64,000 bases of DNA from JAHRAW01 sp965203265 (GCA_965203265.1 CBDBBV010000002.1:682001-746000), one strand, 5' to 3'. Shown: positions 42,060 to 55,249, counted from the stretch's first letter. Program-made: numbers and translations. The notes: generated by a model from the letters alone, not told the origin.

Positions 42060-43496
42060 TTAGTTGACGGCGGCCGCGGGTGCCGTCGGCACGCCCATTT
42101 CGGGTTGGGCGGTCAGCGGCAATTTCATGATCGCCCGCAATCCCGGCCGCGGCCGATTGCCTTGCAGTTCGATGCTGCCGTTGTGTATGGCGATGATCGC
42201 CGACACCATGCTCAACCCCAAGCCGTTGCCGCTGGTGCTGCGACTCTGGTCGAGTCGGTAGAAGCGACGGAACACATGTTCCCGTTGCGCCGACGGGATG
42301 CCCGGGCCGTTGTCGGCGATGGTGATCACCACTTGGTCGTCCAGCCGCCGCAGGGAAATGCCGATTTCGCCGTTTTGCGGCGTGTATTTGATCGCGTTTT
42401 CGATGATATTGGCCGTCGCCTGAAACATCAGGTCGCGATCCCCCCAGGAGGTGATGCCGGCTTGCAGATCGGTTGTCAGGCGTTGCTGCTTTTCCTCCGC
42501 CAGCGGTTCGTAGAATTCGACTACATCCGCAATCAGCGCGTGAAAATCGATTTCGCGGAAGCCGAACTTGATCTGTCTCGCCTCGATTCGGGCAATCCGC
42601 AATAGCGCGTTGAATGTGTTCAACAACGAATCCGCCTCCTTGATCGAACCCTCCAGATAGCGAGCCGATTCGCCGTCCGGCTCGGCCTGCCGCCGCGCCT
42701 CCTCGAGATGTTGTCGCAGGCGGGCAAGGGGAGTGCGCAAATCGTGGGCGATGCCGTCGGAAACCCGTCGAATATCTTCCATCAGGCGCTGAATTCTGTC
42801 GAGCATCTGATTGAGATTTTCCGCGACTTGATCGAAGTCGTCGTTGTGATGGCTGAGCGGCACCCGGCGCGACAGGTCGCCGCTCATGATGCTGCGCGTG
42901 GTTTGGTTGATTCGCTCGATTTTGCGCACGGTTCGCCGGCTGAGAACGAGTCCGCCGGCGAAGGCCAGCAGCAGCATGATCGCCAGTCCCCAGGTCAGCG
43001 CCTGTACGATGCGCCGCTTGGCCTCGGTCAACTGGTTGATGTCTCGCCCCACCAGCAGGCCATAGCGCCCCGGCAGCCGGAAAATCTTGGCGCGCGCGAG
43101 ATGGGTCTCGTTGGTCTCCTGATTGATGACCAGTCGGAATTCGATCCAGTCGTTGTCGGCGGTGGTGTTCTTCGGCCATTGGTCGAGGTTGCCGACCAGC
43201 GGTTGCAGCGTGTAGGTGGTCAGCAGGTAGATCGAGTCGCCGGTGGTCTGCGCCTGCTGTCGGCGCACGCGGGCGGCGATGAGCGCGGCCATTCCCTCCA
43301 GTCCGGCATCGTCGTATCGCTCCGCCAGACTCTGAATTTCCGCTTGAATGGTGTCGTCCACCTGCTGAGTCATGTAGGACGCGGTGAACAGGTAGAAGAA
43401 ATAGAACAGGAACAACGTCGATACGCTGAAAATCAGCGCGTACAGCAGCGCCAAGCGGAAGGTGTAACTGTAAAAGAGTCTGGTTTTATGTCGCAC
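42060..43496 (-). CDS. Two-component sensor histidine kinase
   Basis: Membrane kinase of 478 residues: TM1 (about 15-37), a periplasmic sensor of about 130 residues, TM2 (about 167-187), and a HAMP domain. The H-box DGIAHDLRTPLARL has H251 as phosphoacceptor. The ATPase domain has N-box NIIENAIKYT, G1 DNGPGIP and G2 GNGLGLSMV. It starts with GTG and overlaps the response regulator by 11 bp. Sensor ligand unknown. Related to the PhoQ/QseC/EnvZ group of HPK1-type kinases. Confidence 0.92.
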   Translation of the reverse strand: MRHKTRLFYSYTFRLALLYALIFSVSTLFLFYFFYLFTASYMTQQVDDTIQAEIQSLAERYDDAGLEGMAALIAARVRRQQAQTTGDSIYLLTTYTLQPLVGNLDQWPKNTTADNDWIEFRLVINQETNETHLARAKIFRLPGRYGLLVGRDINQLTEAKRRIVQALTWGLAIMLLLAFAGGLVLSRRTVRKIERINQTTRSIMSGDLSRRVPLSHHNDDFDQVAENLNQMLDRIQRLMEDIRRVSDGIAHDLRTPLARLRQHLEEARRQAEPDGESARYLEGSIKEADSLLNTFNALLRIARIEARQIKFGFREIDFHALIADVVEFYEPLAEEKQQRLTTDLQAGITSWGDRDLMFQATANIIENAIKYTPQNGEIGISLRRLDDQVVITIADNGPGIPSAQREHVFRRFYRLDQSRSTSGNGLGLSMVSAIIAIHNGSIELQGNRPRPGLRAIMKLPLTAQPEMGVPTAPAAAVN

Positions 43497-44160
43497 GCAA
43501 GATATAGCCCGCGCGCCGCACGGTGTTCAACATGGGGGTGTCGAAGTTCTTGTCGATCTTGCGCCTGAGGCGGCTGATGTGAACATCGATCACGTTGGTC
43601 TGCGGGTCGAAATTGTAGTCCCACACGTTTTCCAGCAACATGGTTCTGGTTACCACCTGATTGCTGTGGCGCATCAGGTATTCGAGCAGTCGAAACTCCC
43701 TCGGCTGCAAACTGATGGGCGTCTCCCCCCGCTTCACTTCCCGCCCGAGCAAGTCCATTGTCAGATCGCCCACCGTGAGCGTGGTTTCCTGCGCTTCCGC
43801 TGTGGCGCGCCGCACCAGCGCTTCCAGCCGCGCGAGTAATTCGGAAAAGGCGAACGGCTTGGTCAGGTAGTCATCGCCTCCCGCCCGCAGGCCAGTGACG
43901 CGGTCGTTGACTTCCCCCAGAGCGCTCAGTATCAGCGCCGGAGTCGTGTTGTTGGTTTCGCGCAGGGCGGAGATGAGCGACAGGCCGTCCAGATAGGGCA
44001 GCATCCGATCGACGATCAATGCCTGATATTCCTCGTGGGTTGCCAGCGCCAGCCCGTCCTTGCCGTCGGTGGCGACATCGACCGTGTGTCCGGCCTCCAG
44101 CAAGCCCTTTTGTATGTATGCCGAGGTTGCTTCGTCATCCTCGATAATCAGCACGCGCAT
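43486..44160 (-). CDS. OmpR/PhoB family response regulator
   Basis: Of 224 residues, the receiver domain (about 1-120) has acidic pocket EDD (8-9), phosphoacceptor D51 in LIVDRMLP, and K of YLTKPF. The winged-helix DNA-binding domain (about 130-222) reads LQPREFRLLEYLMRHSNQVVTRTMLLENVWDYNFDPQTNVIDVHISRLRRKID. It pairs with the downstream kinase gene. It lies 77 bp after aapP in the same direction, so it may be read through from the transporter operon and could regulate it; that link is inference. Confidence 0.93.
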   Translation of the reverse strand: MRVLIIEDDEATSAYIQKGLLEAGHTVDVATDGKDGLALATHEEYQALIVDRMLPYLDGLSLISALRETNNTTPALILSALGEVNDRVTGLRAGGDDYLTKPFAFSELLARLEALVRRATAEAQETTLTVGDLTMDLLGREVKRGETPISLQPREFRLLEYLMRHSNQVVTRTMLLENVWDYNFDPQTNVIDVHISRLRRKIDKNFDTPMLNTVRRAGYILRAT

Positions 44161-44237
44161 GCGTTTTTCTCAATGGCGGTCGAGGGGCTATTGTAAAGGA
44201 TAATCGCCCATCCCGTTTCGCCTCTTCGGCTCTGCGG

Positions 44238-45026
<789 letters not shown>

Positions 45027-45045
45027 GGCGGTACCCGTTATCCAG

Positions 45046-46200
45046 TTAGCGTTTGTGTCCGGTTTCCAGCTTACTCTCGAGATAGAGCGAATAGCGAGAC
45101 ATGCTGAAGCAGGAGATGAAGAAGAACATGGCGACGAAAACATACAGTTCGGTGGACAGTCCGGCCCACTTGGTATCCGCCACCGAGGCGCGGCCGATGC
45201 CGAGGGGATCGAGCAAGCCGATGATGATCACCAGCGTGGTGTCCTTGTACAGGCCGATGAAGGTGTTGACGATGCCCGGTATGGAGATGGTCAACGCCTG
45301 CGGCAGCACGATCAGGCGCATGGCCGACCAGTATTTCAACCCCAGCGCATCGGCCGCTTCGATCTGCCCGCTCGGAATGGCCTGCAGTCCGCCGCGAATG
45401 ACTTCCGCCATGTAGCCCGAGGCGAACAGGGTTACCATGATCAGTATCCGCAGCAGCAGGTCGAAACTCGACCCCGGCGGCAGAAAATAATTCAACATGG
45501 TCGAGGCCACGAACAGCAGGGTGATCAGCGGCACGCCGCGAATGAATTCGATGAAGCACACCGCGGAAACATGGATGATCGGCAACTTCGACATGCGCCC
45601 CAACGCCAGCGCGATGCCGATGGGCAGGGAAAAGGCGATGCCGGTTACGCCGATGACCAAGGTCAGCATGAAGCCGCCGAACTTGACGGTGGGCACCCGC
45701 GGCAATTCGGGCACCCACGGCAGATCGATTCCCAGCAGATTTCCACCGATGAGCAGCCAGCCGGCGATGAACGGGAACGCCGCGGCGTACCACAGTCCGT
45801 ACTTGCGCAACGGCGCGCGGTCGAACAACACCGGAATCAGCGCCACGCACAGCAGCACGAACGACAGGTTGACGCGCCACCGTTCTTCCGCCGGATAGAA
45901 GCCGTAGGTGAACAATCGCAATCTTTCGTTGACGAAGGCCCAACATGCGCCGTCGGCCTTGGCCGAGCACTCGTTGCGGTCGGCGCCGGTATAGGCGGCG
46001 TCGATGAAGAACCATTGCACCGCGGGCGGCAATATCAGCCACAGGAACCACAGGGAAAGAACAGTCAGCGCGATGTTGAGCGGAGACGACAGGAAATTGG
46101 CGCGCATCCAGCCGACCACGCCGCTGAGGTTGGCCGGCGGCGGCAGGTCGGGATGTTCGCCCGGTTTCCATGCTCGTTGTCGAGGAATCGGTTGCGCCAT
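45046..46200 (-). CDS. aapM: Amino-acid ABC transporter permease AapM
   Basis: Membrane component of the transporter, 384 residues. It has an N-terminal helix near residues 42-60, a soluble insert, further helices near 110-160, and a typical His/Glu/Gln family permease core. The EAA-type loop is EAADALGLKYWSAMRLIVLPQAL. FIEFIRGVPLITLLF near 235 is characteristic of AapM. 10 bp after aapQ; translation likely coupled. Confidence 0.92.
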   Translation of the reverse strand: MAQPIPRQRAWKPGEHPDLPPPANLSGVVGWMRANFLSSPLNIALTVLSLWFLWLILPPAVQWFFIDAAYTGADRNECSAKADGACWAFVNERLRLFTYGFYPAEERWRVNLSFVLLCVALIPVLFDRAPLRKYGLWYAAAFPFIAGWLLIGGNLLGIDLPWVPELPRVPTVKFGGFMLTLVIGVTGIAFSLPIGIALALGRMSKLPIIHVSAVCFIEFIRGVPLITLLFVASTMLNYFLPPGSSFDLLLRILIMVTLFASGYMAEVIRGGLQAIPSGQIEAADALGLKYWSAMRLIVLPQALTISIPGIVNTFIGLYKDTTLVIIIGLLDPLGIGRASVADTKWAGLSTELYVFVAMFFFISCFSMSRYSLYLESKLETGHKR

Positions 46201-46210
46201 TTTCGTGTGC

Positions 46211-47398
46211 TCAGCGTTCGACCAGTTTGATGCGGTTGTTGTACCAATTCATGAACGCGGAGATGCACAGGGAAATGATCAGGTACAGCGACAACACGAT
46301 GATCATGCACTCCACTTCGCGCCCGGTTTGATTGAGGGAAATGCCGCCGATGGTGGCGACGATGTCCATGTAGCCGATGGCGATGGCCAGCGAGGAATTC
46401 TTCGTCAGATTGAGGTATTGGCTGGTCAGCGGCGGCACGATCACCCGCAACGCCTGCGGAATCACCACCAGATTCAAGGTGCGCTCCCGAGTCAGGCCGA
46501 GCGCTGCCGCCGCCTCGGTTTGCCCGTAGTCCACGGCGAGAATGCCGGCGCGCACGATTTCGCCGATGAACGCCGCGGTATACAGCGACAGCGCCAACCA
46601 CAAGGCGATGAATTCCGGGCGCAGAACATAACCGCCCTGAAAGTTGAACCCCTTCAATTCGGGCAGCTCCCAGACGATCGGGCTGCCGAGGACGAAATAG
46701 GACAACAATGGCGCGCCGACGATGGCGCCGAGGGAGGGCCAGAATATCGGCAGGGCGCGCCCGGTTCTTCGCTGCAATCCGCGCGCGTAACGGCGAAATC
46801 CCCAAGTGAATGCGATGCCGGCGATGAATACCGCCACCACCATCCAGAACAACGGTTCGAAGATCGGCTTGGGCAACGACGCGCCCCGATTCGACAGGAA
46901 CATGCCGCCGCCGACCTCGATGGCGTTTCGCGGAGTCGGCAAGACGCGCACGATGATGCCGTGCACCAGAAGGATATGCACCAGCACCGGCACATTGCGC
47001 ACATATTCGATGTAGAAATAGGACAACTTCGCCGTGAGCAGATTCTTCGACAATCTCATTACGCCGAGGAAGAAGCCGAGCACGGTCGCCAAGATGACGC
47101 CGGCCGCCGCCACCGCCAGAGTGTTCAAAATGCCGACGAAGGCGGCGCGAATGTGGGGGGATTGGGAGTGGTAGTCGATGAAGGACTGATTGATGTCGTA
47201 ATTGGACGGCTGGAAGAGAAAGCGAAAACTGAATCCCTTGCCGAGCGCTTCCAGATTCACCACCGCGTTGCGGATCATGTAGCCGAAGAACAGCAGGATG
47301 CCGATCAGGGCGATGATCTGGATGATCGTCGATCTGGCATGTTTGTCATGCCACACCCGCGAAATGGCATTGCGCCGGGTGGTGATTGCGACCGCCAT
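46211..47398 (-). CDS. aapQ: Amino-acid ABC transporter permease AapQ
   Basis: Second permease, 395 residues, with the long insert between the first helices typical of AapQ. Blocks FYIEYVRNVPVLVHILLVHGIIV and EIVRAGILAVDYGQTEAAAALGLTRERTLNLVVIPQALRVIVPPLTSQYLNLTKNSSLA include the EAA loop that contacts the ATPase. Starts at ATG 47398, after an apparent attenuator hairpin that follows aapJ. Confidence 0.92.
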   Translation of the reverse strand: MAVAITTRRNAISRVWHDKHARSTIIQIIALIGILLFFGYMIRNAVVNLEALGKGFSFRFLFQPSNYDINQSFIDYHSQSPHIRAAFVGILNTLAVAAAGVILATVLGFFLGVMRLSKNLLTAKLSYFYIEYVRNVPVLVHILLVHGIIVRVLPTPRNAIEVGGGMFLSNRGASLPKPIFEPLFWMVVAVFIAGIAFTWGFRRYARGLQRRTGRALPIFWPSLGAIVGAPLLSYFVLGSPIVWELPELKGFNFQGGYVLRPEFIALWLALSLYTAAFIGEIVRAGILAVDYGQTEAAAALGLTRERTLNLVVIPQALRVIVPPLTSQYLNLTKNSSLAIAIGYMDIVATIGGISLNQTGREVECMIIVLSLYLIISLCISAFMNWYNNRIKLVER

Positions 47399-47530
47399 GG
47401 CGGGAATCAGGGAAGCGAGATGAACGGAAAAGACGAAATTCGCAGGCGTGCGATGCGCCCGCTCATTCCTGCGAGCAGGCGATTCGAGTCAAGCAAAGGT
47501 GAATTCGCGCGCACCGCCAGGTCCATAATG

Positions 47531-47572
47531 AAAAAACGGGCGGGGGTTGCAAACAGCAACACCGCCGCCCGT
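47531..47572 (-). terminator. Attenuator-like terminator between aapJ and aapQ
   Basis: On the minus strand a GC-rich stem (acgggcggcgg... pairing with ...cccgcccgt, with gttgc/gcaac continuing the stem) is followed directly by six T. It lies 23 bp past the aapJ stop and 130 bp before aapQ. Such partial terminators let the binding protein be made in excess over the permeases. Confidence 0.75.
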
Positions 47573-47594
47573 CGGTTCATCCTATTCGCCGGAT

Positions 47595-48614
47595 TTAGCG
47601 AATCGGCGGGGCGTAGAGAATGCCGCCGTCACGCCATTGCGCATTCAAGCCGCGCTCCAGCCCGATTTTGGTATCCGGGCCGAGGTAGCGGTCGAATATC
47701 TCGCCGTAATTGCCTCCGGCTGCGATGGCGCGCACCGCCCATTGCGGGTCGAGACCGATCATCGCGCCGAAATCGCCTTCGGTGCCGAGCATGCGGTTGA
47801 TGCTGGGGTTGTCTCCGGCAGAGTTGGCCATTTGCGCCACATTCGCTTGGGTAACGCCGAGTTCCTCGGCGATGATGAGCGCGTTGATCACCCATTTCGC
47901 CACATCGAACCAGGCATCGTCGCCATGGCTTACCGCACCGGCCAGCGGTTCCTTGGAAATGATTTCCGGCAGGATGAGGTGGTCGGACGGATTATCGAAA
48001 GTGGCGCGGGTTGCCGCCAAGCCGGAGGCATCGGTGATGTAGCTGTCGCAACGATTGGCCAGATAGTTGGCACGGGCTTCCTCGTTGTTTTCGATGGGAA
48101 CCGGCTCGTATTCGATGTTGTTGGCACGGAAAAAATCGGCCAGATTCAATTCCGTGGTGGTGCCGGTCTGAATGCAGATGGAGGCGCCGTCCAACTGTTC
48201 CGCCGAGGTTACGCCGAGGGACTTGCGCACGATGAAACCCGCGCCGTCGTAGTAGGTAACCGGCAGGAAACTGAGTTTCACATCGGCATCCCGACTCATG
48301 GTCTCGGTGGTGTTGCGGAACAGCACATCGCCTTCGCCGGAATTCAGCAGGGTGAATCTCGTCTTGCCGGTGGCGTTGACGAATTTCACCTTGTCCGGAT
48401 CGCCGAGCACGGCGGCGGCGATTGCGCGGCAATGCGCCACATCGAAGCCGTCCCATCTGCCGTTGGCGTCGGGCGCGGCAAATCCGACCAGCCCGGTGTT
48501 GATGATGCAGTTCAATTCGCCGCGCGCCTGAACATCCTCGAGGGTGCCGGCTTGGGCGGACATTGCGACTGCGGATAGTGCGGCAACTACTGCCGCGATT
48601 TTGATAGTTTTCAT
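47595..48614 (-). CDS. aapJ: Amino-acid ABC transporter periplasmic binding protein AapJ
   Basis: Periplasmic solute-binding protein of 339 residues. Signal peptide MKTIKIAAVVAALSAVAMSAQA is cleaved near residue 22, then a family 3 SBP fold opens with GELNCIINTGLVGFAAPDANGRWDGFDVAHCRAIAAAVLGD. The Cys pair and the FRNTTETMSRD motif are typical of AapJ/BztA, which bind several L-amino acids. First gene of aapJQMP and preceded by a good promoter. Confidence 0.93.
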   Translation of the reverse strand: MKTIKIAAVVAALSAVAMSAQAGTLEDVQARGELNCIINTGLVGFAAPDANGRWDGFDVAHCRAIAAAVLGDPDKVKFVNATGKTRFTLLNSGEGDVLFRNTTETMSRDADVKLSFLPVTYYDGAGFIVRKSLGVTSAEQLDGASICIQTGTTTELNLADFFRANNIEYEPVPIENNEEARANYLANRCDSYITDASGLAATRATFDNPSDHLILPEIISKEPLAGAVSHGDDAWFDVAKWVINALIIAEELGVTQANVAQMANSAGDNPSINRMLGTEGDFGAMIGLDPQWAVRAIAAGGNYGEIFDRYLGPDTKIGLERGLNAQWRDGGILYAPPIR

Positions 48615-48699
48615 CGAAGTTTCCTCACTTGCAGGATTGTGGGTAGAACAGTATTGCGGGCGCTACCCGCGCTTGCCGTTCGCTTGTAACGGTTCGGCA

Positions 48700-48727
48700 A
48701 GTATAGCCGAAATGTATGCGAATGCAA
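48700..48727 (-). promoter_or_regulatory. Candidate promoter of aapJQMP
   Basis: On the minus strand TTGCAT (48727-48722), 16-bp spacer, TATACT (48705-48700), 86 bp before aapJ. No operator is evident. Confidence 0.6.
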
Positions 48728-48803
48728 GCGACAATTTCGCACAAGGGCGCACGCAAGCCCCGAAGGACGGGAAAATCAGCCGGTTCGGGGCGCTTTTCCG
48801 CCC

Positions 48804-49758
48804 TCATCCGCCCGCCTGCGCCTGCAGATCGGCGTGATAGGACGAGCGCACCATCGGCGCGGAGGCCACATTGTCGAATCCGAGGGACTCGCCGATGGCA
48901 CCCAATTCGCGGAATTCCTCCGGCGTCCAGTAGCGTTCCACCGCCAGATGGTGGCGGCTGGGCTGCAGGTATTGGCCGAGGGTCAGCATATCGACCTGAT
49001 GCGCCCGCAGATCGTGCATGACCTGAATCACCTCCGACTTGCGTTCGCCGAGGCCGAGCATCAGCCCGGATTTGGTCGGCACCTGCGGGCATCTCCGCTT
49101 GCTGTCGCGCAACAACTGCAGCGAGGCGGCGTAGTCCGCGCCGGGTCGCGCCTGCCGGTACAACCGCGCCACGGTTTCCAGATTGTGGTTGAACACATCC
49201 GCCGGCGTTTCGCCGAGAATTTCCAGCGCGACCTCGGCGCGCCCACGGAAATCCGGCGTCAGGATTTCGATTCGGGTGTCGGGGCAATGCCGCCGCAGTT
49301 GGCGGATGCAGGCGGCGAAATGGGCGGCGCCGCCGTCTCGCAGGTCGTCTCGATCCACCGAGGTGATCACCACATATTTCAGCTTCATCGCCGCCACCGT
49401 CTCGGCCAGACGTCGCGGCTCGTTTTCATCCAGCGGATTCGGGCGGCCGTGAGCGACATCGCAGAACGGGCAGCGCCGGGTGCAGATATCCCCCATGATG
49501 AGGAAGGTGGCGGTGCCGTTGCTGAAGCACTCGCCCAGATTGGGGCAGGCCGCCTCCTCGCAGATGGTGTGCAGGCCGCGCTCGCGCAAAATCCGCTTGA
49601 GATCGGCAACCGCCCGCACGCCGGTGAAACTGGCGCGAATCCACGGCGGTTTTCGCAGGCGCTGTTCGCGCGGCTGAGGGGTTATCCGCACAGGAATGCG
49701 CGCGGTCTTGTCGGCGCCGCGCAGTTTTTCGCCGCGCACTACCGGCTTCGGCTTGGGT

Positions 49759-49766
<8 letters not shown>
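48804..49766 (-). CDS. lipA: Lipoyl synthase LipA
   Basis: Radical-SAM enzyme that inserts two sulfurs into protein-bound octanoyl groups. The 320 residues have the auxiliary-cluster cysteines CEEAACPNLGEC (near residue 70), the radical-SAM motif CTRRCPFCDV (near 96), and the C-terminal RSSYHA with the cluster-ligating serine. It overlaps gcvP by 8 bp, placing lipoate synthesis in the same transcript as the lipoate-dependent glycine cleavage genes rather than with lipB. Confidence 0.95.
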
Positions 49767-52632
<2,866 letters not shown>

Positions 52633-52666
52633 GACGGTGCGGGGCAGGTGGGCGGGCGGGCGGTGG

Positions 52667-53041
52667 TCAGGCTAGGTTCTGCACGAATTGCCGGTATGCG
52701 TCGGCGTCCATCAGGCTCTCCATTTCCTGCGAGTCGGTCGCCTGCATCTTGTAGAACCAGCCTTCGCCTTCGGCGTCGTCGTTGACCAATTCCGGAGAGT
52801 CGTCGAGCTGCTCGTTGACCGCGACCACCGTACCGGAAAGCGGCGACTTGACCTCTCCCGCCGCCTTGACCGATTCCACCACGGCGGCCTCCTCGCCACG
52901 GGTTACCGCGGCGTTCGATTCGGGCAATTCCACATAGACGATTTCCCCCAGTTGCGCTTGGGCGTAGTCGGTGATGCCGACGATGTGCACGCCGTCTTGC
53001 TCGCGCACCCATTCGTGATCTTCAGTGTATTTGCATGTCAT
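52667..53041 (-). CDS. gcvH: Glycine cleavage system H protein
   Basis: Lipoyl carrier protein of 124 residues. Motifs YTEDHEWV, VGITDYAQAQLGEIVYVELPE, and the lipoylation site ESVKAAGEVKSPLSG with K59 are conserved. ATG 53041 overlaps the gcvT stop by 4 bp. Confidence 0.96.
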   Translation of the reverse strand: MTCKYTEDHEWVREQDGVHIVGITDYAQAQLGEIVYVELPESNAAVTRGEEAAVVESVKAAGEVKSPLSGTVVAVNEQLDDSPELVNDDAEGEGWFYKMQATDSQEMESLMDADAYRQFVQNLA

Positions 53042-54267
53042 GTTCCACCTCTTGGTACTGTGGTTGAATTGGTAACCGCGCCGGCCACGCCGACCCTGAG
53101 TCGGCGATAGAAGTTGGCCGCCACGAACGGCAGCCCGGCAACCGACACGGGCAGGAGTTTGCGGCGAACCAGCGCCTGCAGATCGCTTCCGACGGCGGCG
53201 TGTTCGCGTTTCACATACCCCAGGGCGAGGGGGCGGCCGAGGCTGGGGCCGAAGCCGCCGCTGGTTACCTCGCCGACGGCCTCCCCGCCGCCGTCCAGCA
53301 ACGGCGCGCCCCGGCGTATCGGCACACCGCCCTGAGGCAGCAAGCCCACCCGCAGGCGGGATACATTCTCCGGCATCCCCGACAGCTGAGGCAGGATGAT
53401 GTGAGCCCCGGGAAAACCGCCAGGGCGTTCTCCGGCGAGGCGGCGCGCCGGTGAGATCGCCCAATGCAGGCCGGCCTCGCTGGGGGTGGTGGCGGTGGTG
53501 ATGTCCTGACCGTAGAGGCACAGCCCCGCCTCCAAGCGCAACGAATCCCGCGCGCCGAGGCCGACCAGTTGTACCGCGGGATGCGCCAGCAACCGGCGCG
53601 CCAGCCCCTCGGCCGCATCCGCCGGCAGGGACAACTCGAATCCGTCTTCGCCGGTATAGCCCGAACGCGAGATCACGCAGGCAACGCCGTCGATGGAAAG
53701 TTCGCGCACATCCATGAATGCCATGTCGCCGAGATCCTCGCCGATGGCCGCCATCACCGCTGCCGAGGCCGGCCCCTGCAGCGCCAGCGTCGCCGTGTTT
53801 TCGCAAAACTCCAGTCGATGGGCGTCTCCGATATGCCGCTGCAGGTGTTCGAAATCCCCCCGCTTGCAGGCGGCGTTCACCACCAACTCGAAGCGGTCGC
53901 CGAGGTTTTGTATCATCAAGTCGTCGAGGATGCCGCCCTCGGGGGTGGTCAGCAGGCCGTATTTCTGGCGTCCCACGGGCAGGGAGAGAATGTCTGACGG
54001 AATCAGCGATTCCAGCGAGGCGGCGGCGGAATGGTCGTGCCGGTCGCGCCCATTGTCGTTGAATACGATGATCCGCCCCAGATGGGAAACATCGAACAGC
54101 CCGGCGAATCGGCGGGTGTGTCGATGTTCCGCCAGTATGCCGTCGGGGTAATTCAGCGGCATCTCGTATCCGGCGAAGGGCACGATTCTGGCACCGTGCT
54201 GCAGGTGGAGGGGATGCAGCGGGGTGCGTCGCAATGTGGATGGGGCGGGCATGGTTGCATGATCCAT
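53038..54267 (-). CDS. gcvT: Aminomethyltransferase, T protein of the glycine cleavage system
   Basis: Transfers the methylene group from aminomethyl-GcvH to tetrahydrofolate. The 409 residues show TPLHPLHLQHGARIVPFAGYEMPLNYPDGILAEHRHTRR, LFDVSHLGRI, LALQGPASAAVM, SRSGYTGEDGFELSLPA and GLGARDSLRLEAGLCLYGQDI. ATG 54267 is used; ATG 54252 is an alternative and would leave a short untranslated leader. First gene of gcvTHP-lipA. Confidence 0.94.
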   Translation of the reverse strand: MDHATMPAPSTLRRTPLHPLHLQHGARIVPFAGYEMPLNYPDGILAEHRHTRRFAGLFDVSHLGRIIVFNDNGRDRHDHSAAASLESLIPSDILSLPVGRQKYGLLTTPEGGILDDLMIQNLGDRFELVVNAACKRGDFEHLQRHIGDAHRLEFCENTATLALQGPASAAVMAAIGEDLGDMAFMDVRELSIDGVACVISRSGYTGEDGFELSLPADAAEGLARRLLAHPAVQLVGLGARDSLRLEAGLCLYGQDITTATTPSEAGLHWAISPARRLAGERPGGFPGAHIILPQLSGMPENVSRLRVGLLPQGGVPIRRGAPLLDGGGEAVGEVTSGGFGPSLGRPLALGYVKREHAAVGSDLQALVRRKLLPVSVAGLPFVAANFYRRLRVGVAGAVTNSTTVPRGGT

Positions 54268-54273
54268 GGCGTC

Positions 54274-54279
54274 ATTATA
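54274..54279 (-). promoter_or_regulatory. TATAAT -10 box abutting the gcvT start
   Basis: A perfect minus-strand TATAAT ends 7 bp before ATG 54267, so a transcript started there would be leaderless or would use ATG 54252. No clear -35 hexamer and no riboswitch fold is visible in the 67-bp gap. Confidence 0.45.
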
Positions 54280-54334
54280 GGCCGGAATGGGGGCGGGCGA
54301 TATGCGATATGCGTAATAGCGTGAAATTGGCGGT

Positions 54335-55249
54335 TCAGATACCCTGAATTTCTCCGGTGGCGGTTCGGTATTCTTCGCATTTCTGCAGGAATCTGCGGGT
54401 GCTCGACGGCATCGGCACGCGCACGTTGGCGATCCAGGTGATCAGGTTCTTGCCGTTTCGCAACAGGCGGGTGCCGCGCTTGATGTGGCGCTCGAGGTCG
54501 GCATCGGTGCGCGCCGGAATGGTGACCTGATATTCGAGCAGTTTCTCGCCATCGGCGACGAATGTCGGCCATATGCGGTAGTAGTCCGGATCGCTGCGGA
54601 ATATCTCGCATTCCCGCTTGGCGATGCCGATGAAATCGTCCACCAATTCACCGGCGCCGACGAACCACGGCAGGACGCACAGGGTCTGTTGCAGTACCGC
54701 GCCGATGTGGTCGATCTCGCGCATGGCCTGAGCGATCTTGCGGTAGCGGCTACAATAGTATTCCTCGATGGTCATGGTGAACACCTTGACCGGCTCGCCC
54801 CACAATTCGTCCACGCCCTCTTCGCCGCTGTGGTGCTTCACATTGACGCTCAATTCCAGCGCCTCGGCAAAGCAGTTGGCGCATTCCCGCATGAGCTCGT
54901 TGTCGCGATGGATGTCTATGCCGTTCTCGCCCAGATCGACGATGGCGGTGAATATGTCGGTGGCGCGATTGAACAGCGCGCCGGCCAGCATGGCGGCGTT
55001 CACCCGCTTGCGCTGCGGGTCGGTTTCACTTTCCCAGTTGCTGCGCGCTTCCTCGAGCTTGCCTCCCGGCGTGTTGATGCCGGCCTCGGTGTGGTGGAAG
55101 GTGCGGCGGGTGAGCGCGTCGAGCAGTTCCTTCTTGGCGGCAAGGGTTTCCGCCGGCGGCTTGTAGTAACGGATCCAGTAGCCGTCGTAGAAAATATGCG
55201 CCACGCCGGCGATCGTGCGGATGGCGCCGTTTTCGATTCGGGTGTTCAT
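54335..55249 (-). CDS. Unrecognised conserved-looking protein of 304 residues
   Basis: I do not recognise this family. The protein is soluble, charged and probably mostly helical, with no signal peptide or membrane helix. It has several Trp/Tyr/Cys-rich spots: HIFYDGYWIRYYKPP near residue 18, RECANCFAEALELSVNVKHHSGEEGVDELWG near 120-150, and YYRIWPTFV near 222. ATG 55249 is followed by an acceptable reading frame with codon use like its housekeeping neighbours, which supports a real gene. It ends 67 bp upstream of gcvT on the same strand and could be cotranscribed with the glycine cleavage operon. Confidence 0.6.
   Translation of the reverse strand: MNTRIENGAIRTIAGVAHIFYDGYWIRYYKPPAETLAAKKELLDALTRRTFHHTEAGINTPGGKLEEARSNWESETDPQRKRVNAAMLAGALFNRATDIFTAIVDLGENGIDIHRDNELMRECANCFAEALELSVNVKHHSGEEGVDELWGEPVKVFTMTIEEYYCSRYRKIAQAMREIDHIGAVLQQTLCVLPWFVGAGELVDDFIGIAKRECEIFRSDPDYYRIWPTFVADGEKLLEYQVTIPARTDADLERHIKRGTRLLRNGKNLITWIANVRVPMPSSTRRFLQKCEEYRTATGEIQGI

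Noticed and set aside
54268..54334. Glycine riboswitch before gcvT
   Set aside because: Only 67 bp lie between the genes and no paired aptamer-like structure is visible.
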